Assembly (NCBI GenBank): GCA_022747635.1
Contig: JAKTNV010000041.1
Coordinates: 2,356,501-2,420,500, forward strand
Source: Hetaerina americana
Taxonomy: Eukaryota; Arthropoda; Insecta; Odonata; Calopterygidae
Length of the DNA: 64,000 nucleotides
Reading direction: 5' to 3'
The stretch's first letter is position 1, and each line of letters starts with the position of its first letter. The position numbers and the translations under genes are program-made. The notes beneath the pieces are model-generated. The model was not told where the DNA came from, did not search any database, and saw nothing but the letters and a program-made list of their open reading frames with translations. Positions 22,480-32,610 of this stretch are shown one piece after another.

Positions 22480-22830
22480 AGAGGGCAACATGCCTCAGTT
22501 GCGTACATCCAATGAGGAGAAGGGCACGAATGGAATGGAGGCGTCTTCTAGGCGCGATCTCTCGTGGTATTCCGTCCGCATCACCAGGCACGAGGCTCGC
22601 GCCCCCCGCGACGGTGCACCCCCGGGCGGTACTCGAGCGCACGTCTCTGTGCGAGGGAGGATTGGCCGAGAAGGATTTCCGGGGTCGGGAGGGGAGAGTG
22701 GCCGGGGGCGATCGGGCCCTTTCGAGGGCGAGAAGACAGGGACTTCGTTGGGCAGGAAGCCGCGAAGGAATTACCGCTTCTCCTCCCCCACCAACCCCAA
22801 CACTCTCACCACACTCAATGACTTCCATTC
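22480..22830. other. GC-rich CpG island
   Basis: CpG-rich block with overlapping ORFs of 85-178 codons on both strands and in three frames. Such mutual overlap is a sign of low stop-codon frequency, not of a gene. No known domain. Confidence 0.5.
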
Positions 22831-23321
22831 CGGGTCAATAAAACCTTTCCCCGTTCTAATCCCTTCACTTATTGATGGCCAGCGGAGGGAACACGCGACA
22901 GGAATCAGCAGAGATCGGCAACTACAGGCCCACCTGTGTATGCTGCCTCTTTCTTTCCTCTTGGATATTCCGTGCTGGAGGCACTTGCCGTGTCAACGGC
23001 AGCATTTGCTCCGAGCATCACTCTGATATTCGTATGCTGAGGAATTTTTAAATAGAATTTTGAAATTTGATAATATCATCTCGAGTGAGCGCCTGAAGTT
23101 ATTCATCATGTTAATTTTTACTCGTGAAAACTTTTCAACACATGTATCGTAGGATGCAATATAAAAATTGTGCTCTCACAGGTGATTGAATAGCAGTACT
23201 TAAGGTGACACATTGCTTTACAAGTACTTGTATTTCGTCATATTCTTGTGACCTAAACTCAGCTTATTAACCCTGATGCCACAAATGGCTGTGGTAATAA
23301 TATTTTGACTTCGAATTATAA
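22831..23321. other. No recognisable feature
   Basis: AT-rich intergenic sequence; nothing identified. Confidence 0.4.
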
Positions 23322-23545
23322 ATTATTTATTTATTTAGAATTAATCCGAAAACAGCACCTTTGGACCTTTACATCAGACTACTAACAATGATATATATGA
23401 CAATGGACACAATTAAACGCACTCAATTCCTAGGAAGGTGGAGGAAAACCCATCCGGGCGGGAATCGAACCTGCGACCTCTCCGTTGGCATTACAGGACG
23501 TTACCCCGCCGCGGCAGCCGGCATTCGAAGTGTTATGATACGTTC
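23322..23545 (-). mobile_element. SINE-B copy 1 (tRNA-derived)
   Basis: Read on the minus strand, the tRNA-like head lies at about 23525-23455 and includes GGTCGCAGGTTCGATTCCC, a good RNA polymerase III B-box. The body follows, with ATGTAAAGGTCCAAAGG, and the 3' tail is (AAAT)n at 23337-23322. The same body and tail order is present at 24196-24345. The A-box is weak. SINEs of this kind are transcribed by Pol III and moved by a partner LINE. Confidence 0.75.
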
Positions 23546-24195
23546 TGGCTCAAGTAATTGACTATGGTTTTTGGCATAGATTATGGTTGAGGCGATTCAT
23601 CGTTTGCTGTGATGTTGCATTCATACGACACTGTAACCAATGAAACGTGCGGCATTGAGATTCATACAAAATGAGCACACTGAAATACACGCCGAGATTT
23701 TAAGAGCTATTAGCTCGTAATTTTTTCTATCGACCCTTATTTAGCAGTCTAAAAAAATTTGTTGATCTTAAATTAAATAAATTTGACAACCCTCTAATTT
23801 TCCAAGGTTCTGCTTTGTATCAATCAGTTACCAGTAATTTATCGGTCATGGCATGATTCTCGTGGTATCAGGTAACTAAGCTCGCACTTCCACCTATTTT
23901 TCCTAAGGCTCGCCTAACATGACCTCAACCGCCACGACGCAGCATTTTCAAATAACTCACACACTTCCTGCATCTTCTCATTTCAACCCTTAGCGCTTGA
24001 TTTTTTCCTTCTTCAACATTGTTAAAACAATCACTGTAATATTGGATTAAGTGTAGATGATTCAATACAACCCTATGAATTCAGATACGCAATACAATGT
24101 GGGGACTGAGAAAACCGCCGTGGAAAGAATGAATCAATGTTAAATGTTGCCAAAGAATGGGGACGCAAATCTGTTGACACGCCAAAAAAAGACAG

Positions 24196-24345
24196 TCAAT
24201 TTAATTAATTTATTAATTCGAAAATAGCATTTCGGCCTTTACATAGGACTTTCAGCAACTAAACAACAACGACAATGATCAACACCCGAGCCTTAGATGC
24301 AGGAAAGCCCGCCTCGGCGGGAATCAAACCCGGCGACCTCAGGGT
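24196..24345 (-). mobile_element. SINE-B copy 2
   Basis: Minus-strand order: B-box region GGTTTGATTCCCGCC (24333-24318), body with ATGTAAAGGCCGAAATGC, 'TTTTCGAATTAAT' and an AT-rich tail. It aligns with copy 1 through the body. Its 5' part is cut short and abuts a second B-box in the opposite orientation, noted next. Confidence 0.7.
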
Positions 24346-24362
24346 CGCAGGTTCGATTCCCA
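24319..24362. repeat. Inverted pair of SINE B-box segments
   Basis: 24319-24339 and 24342-24362 are inverted copies of the segment GGGAATCGAACCTGCGACC with a few mismatches and a 2-nt centre. The result is a near-palindrome made of two tRNA-type B-boxes facing outwards. Right of 24362 the homology stops, so only a short piece of the second SINE head is present. Confidence 0.75.
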
Positions 24363-24419
24363 CTTTAGAAAAATAACAAGGATACTATAATGAAAGCAAA
24401 CTGCGCGTAAATAATGTGA

Positions 24420-24680
24420 CTTGTGGTTTAGTCAGGATGGAGACGAGATTAATTAACCAGTGGGCAAGATTGAAAATTGAACCGTGGAAAAAGTTCAGAT
24501 GAGCTTGGCGGACAATGGATGTCCCGAATGACGTGCGCAATTATGCTGCCATAGAAGCTGCGGTGAAAGACGACTGTATACTTCGACAGGCCATGGTAGG
24601 GTCATATTCGGGTCAAAATATGTCTGGTGTGTATGACCCCCTCCCACACGCCCTAGCTTGCAGGGCGTGTGGCGATATCG
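24420..24680 (+). mobile_element. Jockey-like LINE 3' tail (degenerate)
   Basis: GGTAGGGTCATATTCGGGTC at 24596-24615 matches 37025-37044 and 29433-29452 nearly base for base. It is followed by the GC-rich hairpin (CCCACACGCCC..GCTTGCAGGG) that marks the 3' end of this LINE family. Sequence before 24590 is diverged. There is no intact ORF. Confidence 0.6.
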
Positions 24681-24699
24681 GAATGAACATGGGATGGCG

Positions 24700-26340
24700 T
24701 GCATGTTAAATGGGACTAGCATGCTGAATCTGCACCGGCAACCAGCGTAGGCCGTTCCCTCTTTCGCAAATATTCACAGACATTATCACAATTGCATAGG
24801 AATGTAGATATGACAATTATTATATCGTTTTGATGAAAAGCAAATGATTTTTTCCTTAACCCATGTACGTGAAAGTTGCCTTGAATTGAAAAAAAGTGAG
24901 TTTTGAACTTTCCCCAGGAGTACGGTAATTATTTGGTCATCATCACGTTCAAATGATAGACATGGACTTCTAAATCTTGCAAATGAAGCAAAATGGAGGA
25001 CCGAAGAAAAGTCCCCAATGCCTCTTCCTCTCTCTCTTGGCATCCCGATGTGCGCATCTTTGGAAGACCCGCTGCACATCCCTTTCAGAGCAAGTTGCGA
25101 AGTTTCACGGGTGTCTCACCGCTTAAGTTTTCCGTGGAGCAGTTGAGACTGTAAATAAGACAGAAGTGCCGCCACGGGGCACGGGGCACAGCCGTTAGTG
25201 GGCTAAATTACACCGCCTTCAAGATATCCCGGCTACGTGCGACGCATTACGCCATGGAGAGCCAAAACCCGAGGAGCAATTTGCGGTGGGGGCTTCATTT
25301 TCAAGAGCGTGATGAATAATTTGGAGATAATCCAGAATTTTCTACTTTAATGCATTGTTTCATAAGTGATATGGCGTAATTATCAGCGCCGCGTAGTCCA
25401 CGGAACTGCACTGGAACAAGACGCGCAACAACTTCCGTCAGGGAGGGAGTCATTACTCGCTTCTCTCACAAATCAATCCCGTCCCCAGAGAAACTGAATC
25501 GTTTAGATAAGACGAGCGGATACCGACCGGCAGTGGAGTTCGCCAACAAAACATGGGCGGCTTCATTCGAACAGGTTCATGGATCCAACATTCGTTGGCA
25601 TTTCGTGGTAAACACGTGCTAACGCGAGGCAGTCGGTTTTGAAACAAATAAAAAACACTACCATTGAGTTAACAAATTAAGAAGGGGAAGGAAAACCAGG
25701 AGTTTCCACCGTCATTGTGATCATTTTCAAAGTAGCAGCAGATAAGTTAGTAAAAGGCTCATCATGAGACCGCGCCAGTAATATTTAAGTTCCAATCTCA
25801 ACTCAAGACATCAAAATACGCGCGATCGTGGAGAGGAAGTGAGGCGCAAACCGCGAACGCTCATCTTATAATACTCAATTTCCGCTGCTGGCATGCGCTT
25901 TCTGCATGTCACCTGATTTTAGACAAGATTGTTTCTAATCTTTTGAAGTCAATTACCGGGTGGTTTCCCCCTTAGACATCCATGAGGTTCGTCGCACGGC
26001 ACGGCAGTCGGTCGGGAGAAAGATACGACACCGGTATTAAAAAGGACGCAAAAAAAGATTGATCGTCGAGGCAACCATGGCAAAGGCAAAAGTCACACTG
26101 AGGCAAAAATGCTCAACCTACGCTACGCTAATGCTACGATGTACACAAAGTTGAGAGTAATTTTGATTTTTCATAAAAAAATAGGAGACCTTACTTTTCG
26201 ATTCGCCCTCGTAGCTCTAGGATTAATATTTAGGGACTACTGGCTCATCTCTTTCTTCTGGCTATGCGTGCATCGAAACGCACTGTTCCTTTCCTATATG
26301 ATGTTGTATGAATTCTAACCCACTGTCATTTCCCTCTTGT
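24700..26340. other. No recognisable feature
   Basis: Mixed AT-rich sequence with no ORF above 97 codons and no recognisable repeat. A short GGCACGG-type direct repeat at 25175-25190 and 25996-26006 is probably chance. Confidence 0.4.
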
Positions 26341-26350
26341 GTGTGGTGTA

Positions 26351-26429
26351 TTTCCTCGATAGCTCAAGTGGTGAAGAGCATCCGCCCGGCAAGTGGAAAG
26401 ATCCGAGGTTCGAGTCCCGGTCAAGGAAA
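26351..26429 (+). tRNA. tRNA-like sequence, Ala(GGC)-like, probably pseudogene or SINE head
   Basis: A cloverleaf can be drawn. The acceptor TTTCCTCG pairs with CAAGGAAA with one mismatch. The D-arm is TAGCTCAAGTGGTGAAGAGCA. The anticodon stem TCCGC/GTGGA surrounds a 7-nt loop CCGGCAA with anticodon GGC. The T-arm contains GGTTCGAGTCCC. The A-box and B-box fit Pol III consensus. The T-stem has two mismatches, there is no TTTT terminator directly after it, and an Ala GGC anticodon is unusual in eukaryotes. I therefore favour a tRNA pseudogene or SINE head over a working gene. Confidence 0.55.
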
Positions 26430-26578
26430 TATTTTTACTCTTGTGATCCGTTCGATTCCGCCTTCCCCACCTCTATTGTGTTCGTCCTTTATGTGTGTTT
26501 CTATCCCTTTTCCTTATATCTGTTTCTGTATATATGAGTATTTATTCGCCGTTTCGTGGGATTTCATGTTTCAATGTG

Positions 26579-26637
26579 TGTGTATATATATAGTATATAT
26601 ATATATATATGTATGTATATATATATGTGTATATATA

Positions 26638-26694
<57 letters not shown>
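26579..26694. repeat. (TA)n microsatellite
   Basis: TA repeats with a few TATG interruptions, about 115 bp, ending exactly where LINE-C copy 5 begins. ORFs with alternating Tyr-Ile here are artefacts. Confidence 0.95.
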
Positions 26695-26698
<4 letters not shown>

Positions 26699-28005
26699 CC
26701 CCGGGCTACAACCTTGACGTGGTGGAAGGGCCTGTGCGTTCCGATGACCCCTAGAGCTGTGCTGGCGGGAGTAATAATAATTCCTCCTGGAAGGGTCACC
26801 CATGCCAGATAGGTCAAAGGTTAGGAGCCAGACAAAAGGTAGTCCACGCAGCGTCTGTTCCTCAGTGAGGCGGCTGCTATGGCGTCTGACCCCAGTGGGG
26901 CGGCCAGTAAGTGATGGTGTCACGTTAAATCAACGGGAACCACCGAGGAAAGCAACGGGAACCCCCTCAATTATCATTGCCAAGATTTAAAAGATGGACA
27001 ATAACGAGATTTCGAGTCCTGGCAACTACGGGACTCGGCCCAATCGGCCGTGTGCCGTGCCCGGCAGCGGGGGAGGGCTTCCGCGGTCGTCATCCTACGA
27101 TACCCTTCCATGGGAAAACCGGTAGCAGCAGGACAGAAGACGCAGGAGAAGAAGACCAAGTTAGTTAGAATAGGAACGTGGAATGTTAGGACAATGATGG
27201 GGACAGGGAAACTGGAGAATATTAAGCGAGAGTTGAAAAGGGGAAAAAAGAGATATTTTTGCAAGCATTGCTGAGAGAATTGGAAATTCAGTGCGACAGG
27301 TATGGGATGAGAATCAATATTAATAAAACAAGGGTTATGCGATTTTCTAGAAAGAAAAAAGGCTGAGCTAAACATCAAAATAGGAGGGCGAAAACTAGAG
27401 CAGGTAGAACAGTATATGTATCTCGGTAGTGTTTTGGACCAACACGGTCAGAGTAGGAGGGACGTAAGGAGAAGAATTGCGCTCCGCAAAGAAGGACGGA
27501 GTTGACGACAGGGACGTTGAGTAAGGATATTAGAAAAAACTCGTAAAAGCTTTGATATGGAGCGTAGCTATGTGCAGCGCGGAAACGTGGACATTGAAGC
27601 AGGAGGATAGACGTAGATTGGAGGCTTTTGAAATGTGGGTGTGGAGAAGAATGGAGGAGGTGAAATGGATAGAGAAGAAAACAAATGAGGAAGTACTTGG
27701 TATGGTGGGCGAAGAGAGGGGTTTGCTGGGAGAAATCCTATGGAGGCAGGAAAAGTGGCTGAAGGGGGTATTGACCGGCAGTGGGATGTTGAAGACTGTA
27801 ATAGAGGGGAGAATGTTAGGCAAACGAGGAAAGGGAATGACCAGGATAGGGATGTTGGACGAAATGAAGGGAGGAAGAAAGTACAAAAAGATGAAGAGGG
27901 ACCTGATGTAGAGTAGAATGCTCGATTTAGTGTTTTGTTAGGAGTGACACGATATTTATTTAGCAGCTGTGTTCATCCCAAAACCCTTACCGGTAGATTA
28001 CCTAA
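26695..28005 (+). pseudogene. LINE-C copy 5, internally deleted with both ends present
   Basis: The 5' end (CTACAACCTTGACGTGGTGG) and the short ORF 'MPDRSKVRSQTKGSPRSV' match copy 1. The endonuclease start is unusually well kept: 'RIGTWNVRTMMGTGKLENI'. At about 27262 the sequence jumps from the endonuclease start to the RT thumb region ('CDRYGMRININKT', 'RKLEQVEQYMYLGSVL'). It then continues to an open C-terminal stretch (27552-27911) with 'WVWRRMEEVKWIEKKTNEEV' and an end in 'MKRDLM'. The 3' terminus CCTTACCGGTAG is at 27985-27996. Compared with copy 6, roughly 1.8 kb or more with the endonuclease core and RT catalytic motifs is missing. It may have spread as a non-autonomous element. Confidence 0.85.
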
Positions 28006-28009
28006 TAAT

Positions 28010-29175
28010 GTATGCATAATCAAACGTCGATTAATTTGGGCTTGATTGCACATTCACCCTATATACACGGCCTTTTGTGCGTTGGCGCTGACTTGCATTG
28101 CGAAGGACAGCCGAGAACTCTTCCTCCATCGTTCTTATTATTCCATTGGAAATAATATCTCGAATTTTTAGTAATAATATTGGTCTTTTCTGCGTAAATT
28201 TTACCGGTCCTTTTCGATAGAGATTTCAAAATTTCCAAAGGGTGAAGCGTTAGAGTACTTAACCCTTCAAATTCAGTTCTCTTACGATTAATTCCAAGCT
28301 GATCTGTTGGTCGAAGGGAGTGGGTAGCATGGTGCTTCAAGAATTCTCGGCGAGCGTGAAGTCGTTTGGGCGGGAGGGGCCTCACCAATTTATATCCCTG
28401 ACTCCTCTGGTTTTCGCCAACCTCTCCAACCTGTCACTCACCCCCTTCTGCCGGGAGAAACGTTAAACGCGCCGTCGAAGGTGCGCATTGTGGAGAGTGA
28501 CGACTGGCGGCTGATTGATTGGCCGATTGGGGGCGGCGCTCGGGGACCACCGACGGAGGGCCGATAGCGAAGGGGCGGAATGGACCGGGAGGCGGATAGG
28601 CAGTGCTATGGATGAGAAGGTCTGAGACTTGAGATGGTCGCACTGCGAACCTGAATATTCCACTGATACTGAGAAATATGAAGTGCACTCCTTATTTTGA
28701 ATGTCATTAGATAAGGATAGCTGGAGGTCATTTGGAGAACGGCAGGCGGCAACGTGTATCGGCAGAGTGGCACCAAGTGCCAAGGTGGCTCCCTGCCAGA
28801 AGGTTAAGTTGAACCGTTCAACCCGCTGAGGCTGACGTCTGCTGTGTACTCTGATCGCCGGCGCTAGTGCGTGTGTTTGGCATAGGGCGGCGCCACGACA
28901 TCAAAATCGCCAAACGACATCAAGGTTGATTGTCGCCTGACGATAGTGCCAATGGATATGCTCAATTATTCCATATATGGAACAGTTACATGCACTACGG
29001 TATCTTGATTTAAGGAGCCACGTGAAACTAGTTGCTAGGGTGGAGAGGAAGAATGCGCTGGTGAAATGAACCAGTGACAACTTACTGAGCTAATTAGAAG
29101 AAATATTTTTCTAACATGGTTGTTCTGCAGTTTTTCTGATCTTTATTCATTTATGAGGAAAATCGTTTAATGGCG
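28010..29175. other. No recognisable feature
   Basis: AT-rich flanks around a moderately GC-rich stretch at 28380-28620. ORFs of 84-109 codons on the minus strand have no family signature. Nothing else was identified. Confidence 0.4.
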
Positions 29176-29179
29176 CATT

Positions 29180-29512
29180 CAATAAAATAGAGAAGCAAGG
29201 CTGGGAACAACTCACGGAGCGAAGGTTAGATATTACAGATTATATCTCTAGCATTAATTGGAAGGACGTCTTTTTAGCAGTGTGCTAAAAATGTATTATT
29301 ACGCCAATCGCACTAAGGTAGGAGAGATCATGTCAATAGCATTAGAGAGATTAAGTGTATAACAGAGAGATGTCATTTTGTCTACGCACGATAGGGGATC
29401 ACAATAACGTTGTCCGACCGCGGTAGGATCATGTTCGGGTCAAAATTAATCCGGTGTGCATTCCCCCCAGTGGCACACCCTAGCGGTGGCTTGCAGGGTA
29501 CTAAAATTAATA
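29180..29512 (+). mobile_element. Jockey-like LINE 3' end (C-terminus plus tail)
   Basis: It aligns over its whole length with 36775-37100. Translation fragments include 'EISLALIGRTS'-like residues, then 'FPRTIRDRNNV' and a stop-rich tail, the usual C-terminal 'F.RTI..WN.LP' signature of jockey-type LINEs. The GC-rich 3' hairpin (GTGGCACACCCTAGCGG..GCTTGCAGGGTA) is at 29474-29511. The 5' end is truncated. Confidence 0.75.
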
Positions 29513-30111
29513 TATTGATATAATTTCAGACCACCTTAACCAAGGAGTTCTGTTCAAAGTTTCCGAAGACAACAGCTAATTGTCCACGATTGTTTATTCG
29601 TCGCGCTTACTCCTCCGCCCGTCTCTGCATACACCTCGAAAGTGGACCAATGCCACCGACTGCTGCCCGGCGGAATCAGCCGACGGCTTCAAGCTCAGTC
29701 GGCTGCGAGGCAAATGAAGTGCCTTAGTATCAACTCAAACATGAATGAATGACAATGGCATCGTTGACTTTCAGTAGATGGCTTAAAATGTGCTAGTGTA
29801 AGTAGCCGTATATTTCAAAAGTAATTGACGAAGATCCAAATTGTTTAAATAATATTTTCGTATAATTCAATCTATCGCAATTGATAAACTATATCTATTT
29901 ATGCTATTTGAAACGGCTATTGAAAATAATTTTTATACGGATGTAAATGAGAAGAAAATGTCAGCTGGAATGACCGAGAATGCATGAATATGAATGTGTG
30001 TGAATGAATGGGTATGAATGACGCTATATATTATTCTTAGGTTAAAGTGCGGCCGAGGCGGTAACATTTTGATGAGGATGAGGGAGTGCGACCAAGCATC
30101 AAGGCCAACGT
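29513..30111. other. No recognisable feature
   Basis: AT-rich. A short hairpin (AGCCGAC..GTCGGCT) lies at about 29679-29704; nothing else was identified. Confidence 0.4.
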
Positions 30112-30160
30112 CACCCGCCCGCAGCACCCGCCCGCAACACCCGCCCGCAGCACCCGCCGC
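30112..30160. repeat. 13-bp minisatellite, about 3.8 units
   Basis: Unit CACCCGCCCGCAG repeated with one substitution in the second unit; the last unit is incomplete. It is GC-rich in AT-rich surroundings. Confidence 0.9.
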
Positions 30161-30394
30161 TATGCTACAATAACTGATTTGTGTGCAGTATCCAAAATAT
30201 AAGCCTAGGGTTACTAACTACACCGTTGTCGGAAATGACTTTCTTTGACACAAAAATTAATATGTGCGAAGCATTAGTCCAGAGTAACATGCCCTCCGTA
30301 CGGCAATGAAATTCAATATTCTCCTGCGGAATCATTTCATCTTTAACATACAAGTTTTGTATACAAAGCATCGGTAAAAATTTTTTCCTGATCT

Positions 30395-30860
30395 ATGCGT
30401 GAAGTGCTGAATTCAAATCATCGGTTAGGTGTTCACGTGATCGTATTGTTGACATTATAAAGATAAAAGTGCACACATCATTATATGACTGAACACTTGG
30501 CAATGCGAAAGATCTGCACTAAACTCGTCCCGAAGCTCTGCGCCAAGGTAACTACTGACTACCTAACAAACAACGCCATCCCGAATTTCCAAATCCCCTT
30601 TCAGCCCAACTTGGCACGAGCAGATTATTTCCTATTCCCAAAACTGAAATCCACCAACAATGAAAGGACACCATCGTGGCACCCTAAGTACCGTCAAAGA
30701 AGTACCCTTAAGGACCTCCCGCCTACAAGGGAGCCTTCGAGTCGTGGAAAAGCCGCGTTGGCAAAATCATGTTGACGCTCAAATGGAAGAGGTACTTCGA
30801 AGAATATTGAGGCATTGAACGCGCGATAACGTAAATAAATCTTTTTAATCATTGAAACTG
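30395..30860 (+). pseudogene. Mariner deletion derivative A
   Basis: Translation begins 'EVLNS' and 'HRLGVHVIV', then 'MTEHLAMRKICTKLVPKLCA' (second HTH end and linker). It then jumps directly to 'TDYLTNNAIPNFQIPF', 'PNLARADYFLFPKLKST' and a frame-shifted C-terminus. The N-terminal HTH and most of the catalytic domain, with its first two aspartates, are missing. The same left boundary is seen in the copies at 31.65 and 49.4 kb, and the same central junction at 31.65 kb. This points to a mobilised non-autonomous family in place of independent decay. No open frame of useful length remains. Confidence 0.8.
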
Positions 30861-31209
30861 TGGCCTACATTTTTTCTACAAACGATGTATGCACTAAGTT
30901 GAAGGAGCAGACGTTATTAGCTTATGAAATTCAGGAACTAGCATTGTTCATATATTTTACCCATAGTTCCAGTGGAGTCCGTGTTCATGGCATTTCATGT
31001 GAACGGAGGGTGCTTTTCTCGCCAATTTTCCAAATTTCTACATGCGAGAGAGCGAGAGACGCTCGCGTATAGCGCATTATAATGCATGCAGATTTCAATT
31101 ACAGCTGGAGGGAAGTCCTTTAAGGAGGAGTTCTCTCGAGGTATTACATAACGGCGTCGCTTCCGGAGTGCTCTCTCCATTTTGACTTTCAGGAATTTTG
31201 CGGATAAGC

Positions 31210-31580
31210 AAAGTTTGTAATGCGACCGCTCGCTCGCTCCATAACTCATCCCTCCCCCCTGCCGAGAGTGTTTTCCGCCCGTCGGCACCCCCCCCCCCTT
31301 CCAACCGGACGGGGGACCCACCCCCCCGTCCCGGTGGGACGCTTGCTTCCGACGCTGCCGTCCAATCACTCCTCCACCACGATTCCGACGCCGCCGTTTC
31401 TCCCGCTCCATCCTGCCTCGGGGGAGGAAGGAACTCCCGGAGGAGGGGGGCGGATCCGGGGTGCTCTAGAGTTCGCCCCACGGGGTGCGGGCGGAGGTCC
31501 ACTCCGGAGGCCGCCCCTCCGGAGGAGCACTTGCGGCAAACGCCAAAACACGGTGCAGCCGAAGGAAAGTCGACGGATGG
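31210..31580. other. GC-rich CpG island
   Basis: Dense CpG block with long C and G runs, lying between two mariner derivatives in opposite orientation. ORFs of 89-207 codons occur on both strands in several frames and are taken as artefacts. Confidence 0.5.
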
Positions 31581-31654
31581 AATACGACAACAAATCGCGG
31601 CATCTCGTGCGATTGAAAGAGAGAAATGAAGCCATTCTCGAATGATGATCTCAT

Positions 31655-32222
31655 ATAATACATGGTTTGTGCAAAATATATCGGGAAAAGTTTGGTAAAA
31701 ATAGAGCTGTTCAGACATTGCTCCTTCAATGCCTTAAAATTCTGCATTCAGTGCATCCCTTGAGAGCGCCGACGCACTTTTGCCAGGGAAGCTTTTCCAC
31801 GACTCGAAGGCTCCCTGGTAGGCGGATTCCGGATAAGGGTACTCTTCAAGGGTACTACAAGACCGAGCTTCTTTGACGGCACCTAGGGTCCTCCATGGTG
31901 GCGTCCTTTGAGGGAGGGAGGACATCACTTCAGGGAATTGGAAAAATTCTGCTGGTGCCAAATGAGGAGTGTAAGGGGGTTGGGGAATCGTCGCGATGAC
32001 GTTTTTCGTTAAGTAGTCGGTTACCTTGGAGTAGGGCTTCGGGACGAGTTTAGCGCAGATCTTTCGTATCGCCAAATTGTCAGTGATATAATGATGTGTG
32101 CAATGTCATCTCATCAATGCCAATAATACAACCAGTGATCATGCACACACTTAACAACCGACACGGTCTGAATTCACCACTTCACGCACATATCAGTAAC
32201 AAATTGTTACTGATATGTGCGT
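31655..32222 (-). pseudogene. Mariner deletion derivative B
   Basis: Minus-strand order: boundary GCGTGAAGTGGTGAATTC, then 'AIRKICAKLVPKPYSKVT', then the junction to 'DYLTKNVIATIPQPPYTPHL' and 'APAEFFQFPEVMSSL'. After a frameshift comes 'ESAYQGAFESWKSF', the C-terminus. The fused region is open for 113 codons. The third catalytic D is replaced by H (PHLAP for PDLAP). The arrangement is the same as derivative A, 1.2 kb away in opposite orientation. The outer left end carries a 39-bp palindrome. The 3' end shares ATATCGGGAAAAGT with derivative C. Confidence 0.85.
32184..32222. repeat. 39-bp palindrome at mariner derivative end
   Basis: Two perfect 19-bp arms around a single A. The inner arm belongs to the mariner derivative boundary; the outer arm is an inverted copy of it. 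Derivative C at 49.9 kb shows a weaker version (CAGGAAAACATTGTTCCTG). Confidence 0.95.
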
Positions 32223-32404
32223 TACTTGCGTTGTGCGATACTTACAATACGAATCTCGTGAGCACATTTCTTCAGAATATTGACGAGGGAAAGCTATTTG
32301 GTGCTTCACATATTATTCTACTTAATAGATAGTGTTGGATAAGGCGTATTTAGAAAAATGGTGACAGTAGCTTTTTCCAGAAACACATACCTTGGACGAT
32401 ATTA

Positions 32405-32610
32405 AATTCATCTACATCTACATAATACAAGGCAAGCCGCCGCAAGGGCGTGTGGCGGGGGTGTTAGGTCGCCACCCGTTAAAGAGAACAAAACCACATG
32501 CAAAATCTATGCACATTTATGCAACCTACGAAACACATCTATGAAAACCTGTACCCACAGTGGCGTATACATTCATGCAAAAATCCTTTTAACTTTGTCT
32601 TTTTTGTCCT
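32405..32610 (-). mobile_element. Jockey-like LINE 3' end
   Basis: The plus strand shows CATCTACATCTACATAATAC, then the hairpin GCAAGCCGCCGCAAGGGCGTGTGGCGGGG in two parts, and a body matching the 16.08-kb insertion (CCACATGCAA, ATTCATGCA). In the LINE's own (minus) orientation this is the hairpin followed by a (GATGTA)n tail. It is 5'-truncated; the inner boundary is unclear. Confidence 0.65.

Noticed and set aside
22490..23026. 178-codon plus-strand ORF
   Set aside because: GC-rich island artefact: three other ORFs overlap it on both strands, and no domain is recognisable.
26542..26923. ORFs with alternating Tyr-Ile
   Set aside because: Translation of (TA)n fused by chance to the antisense of LINE-C.
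31095..31718. 207-codon minus-strand ORF, the second longest frame in the window
   Set aside because: Lies on a dense CpG island with equally long ORFs in other frames and on the other strand; no known motif.
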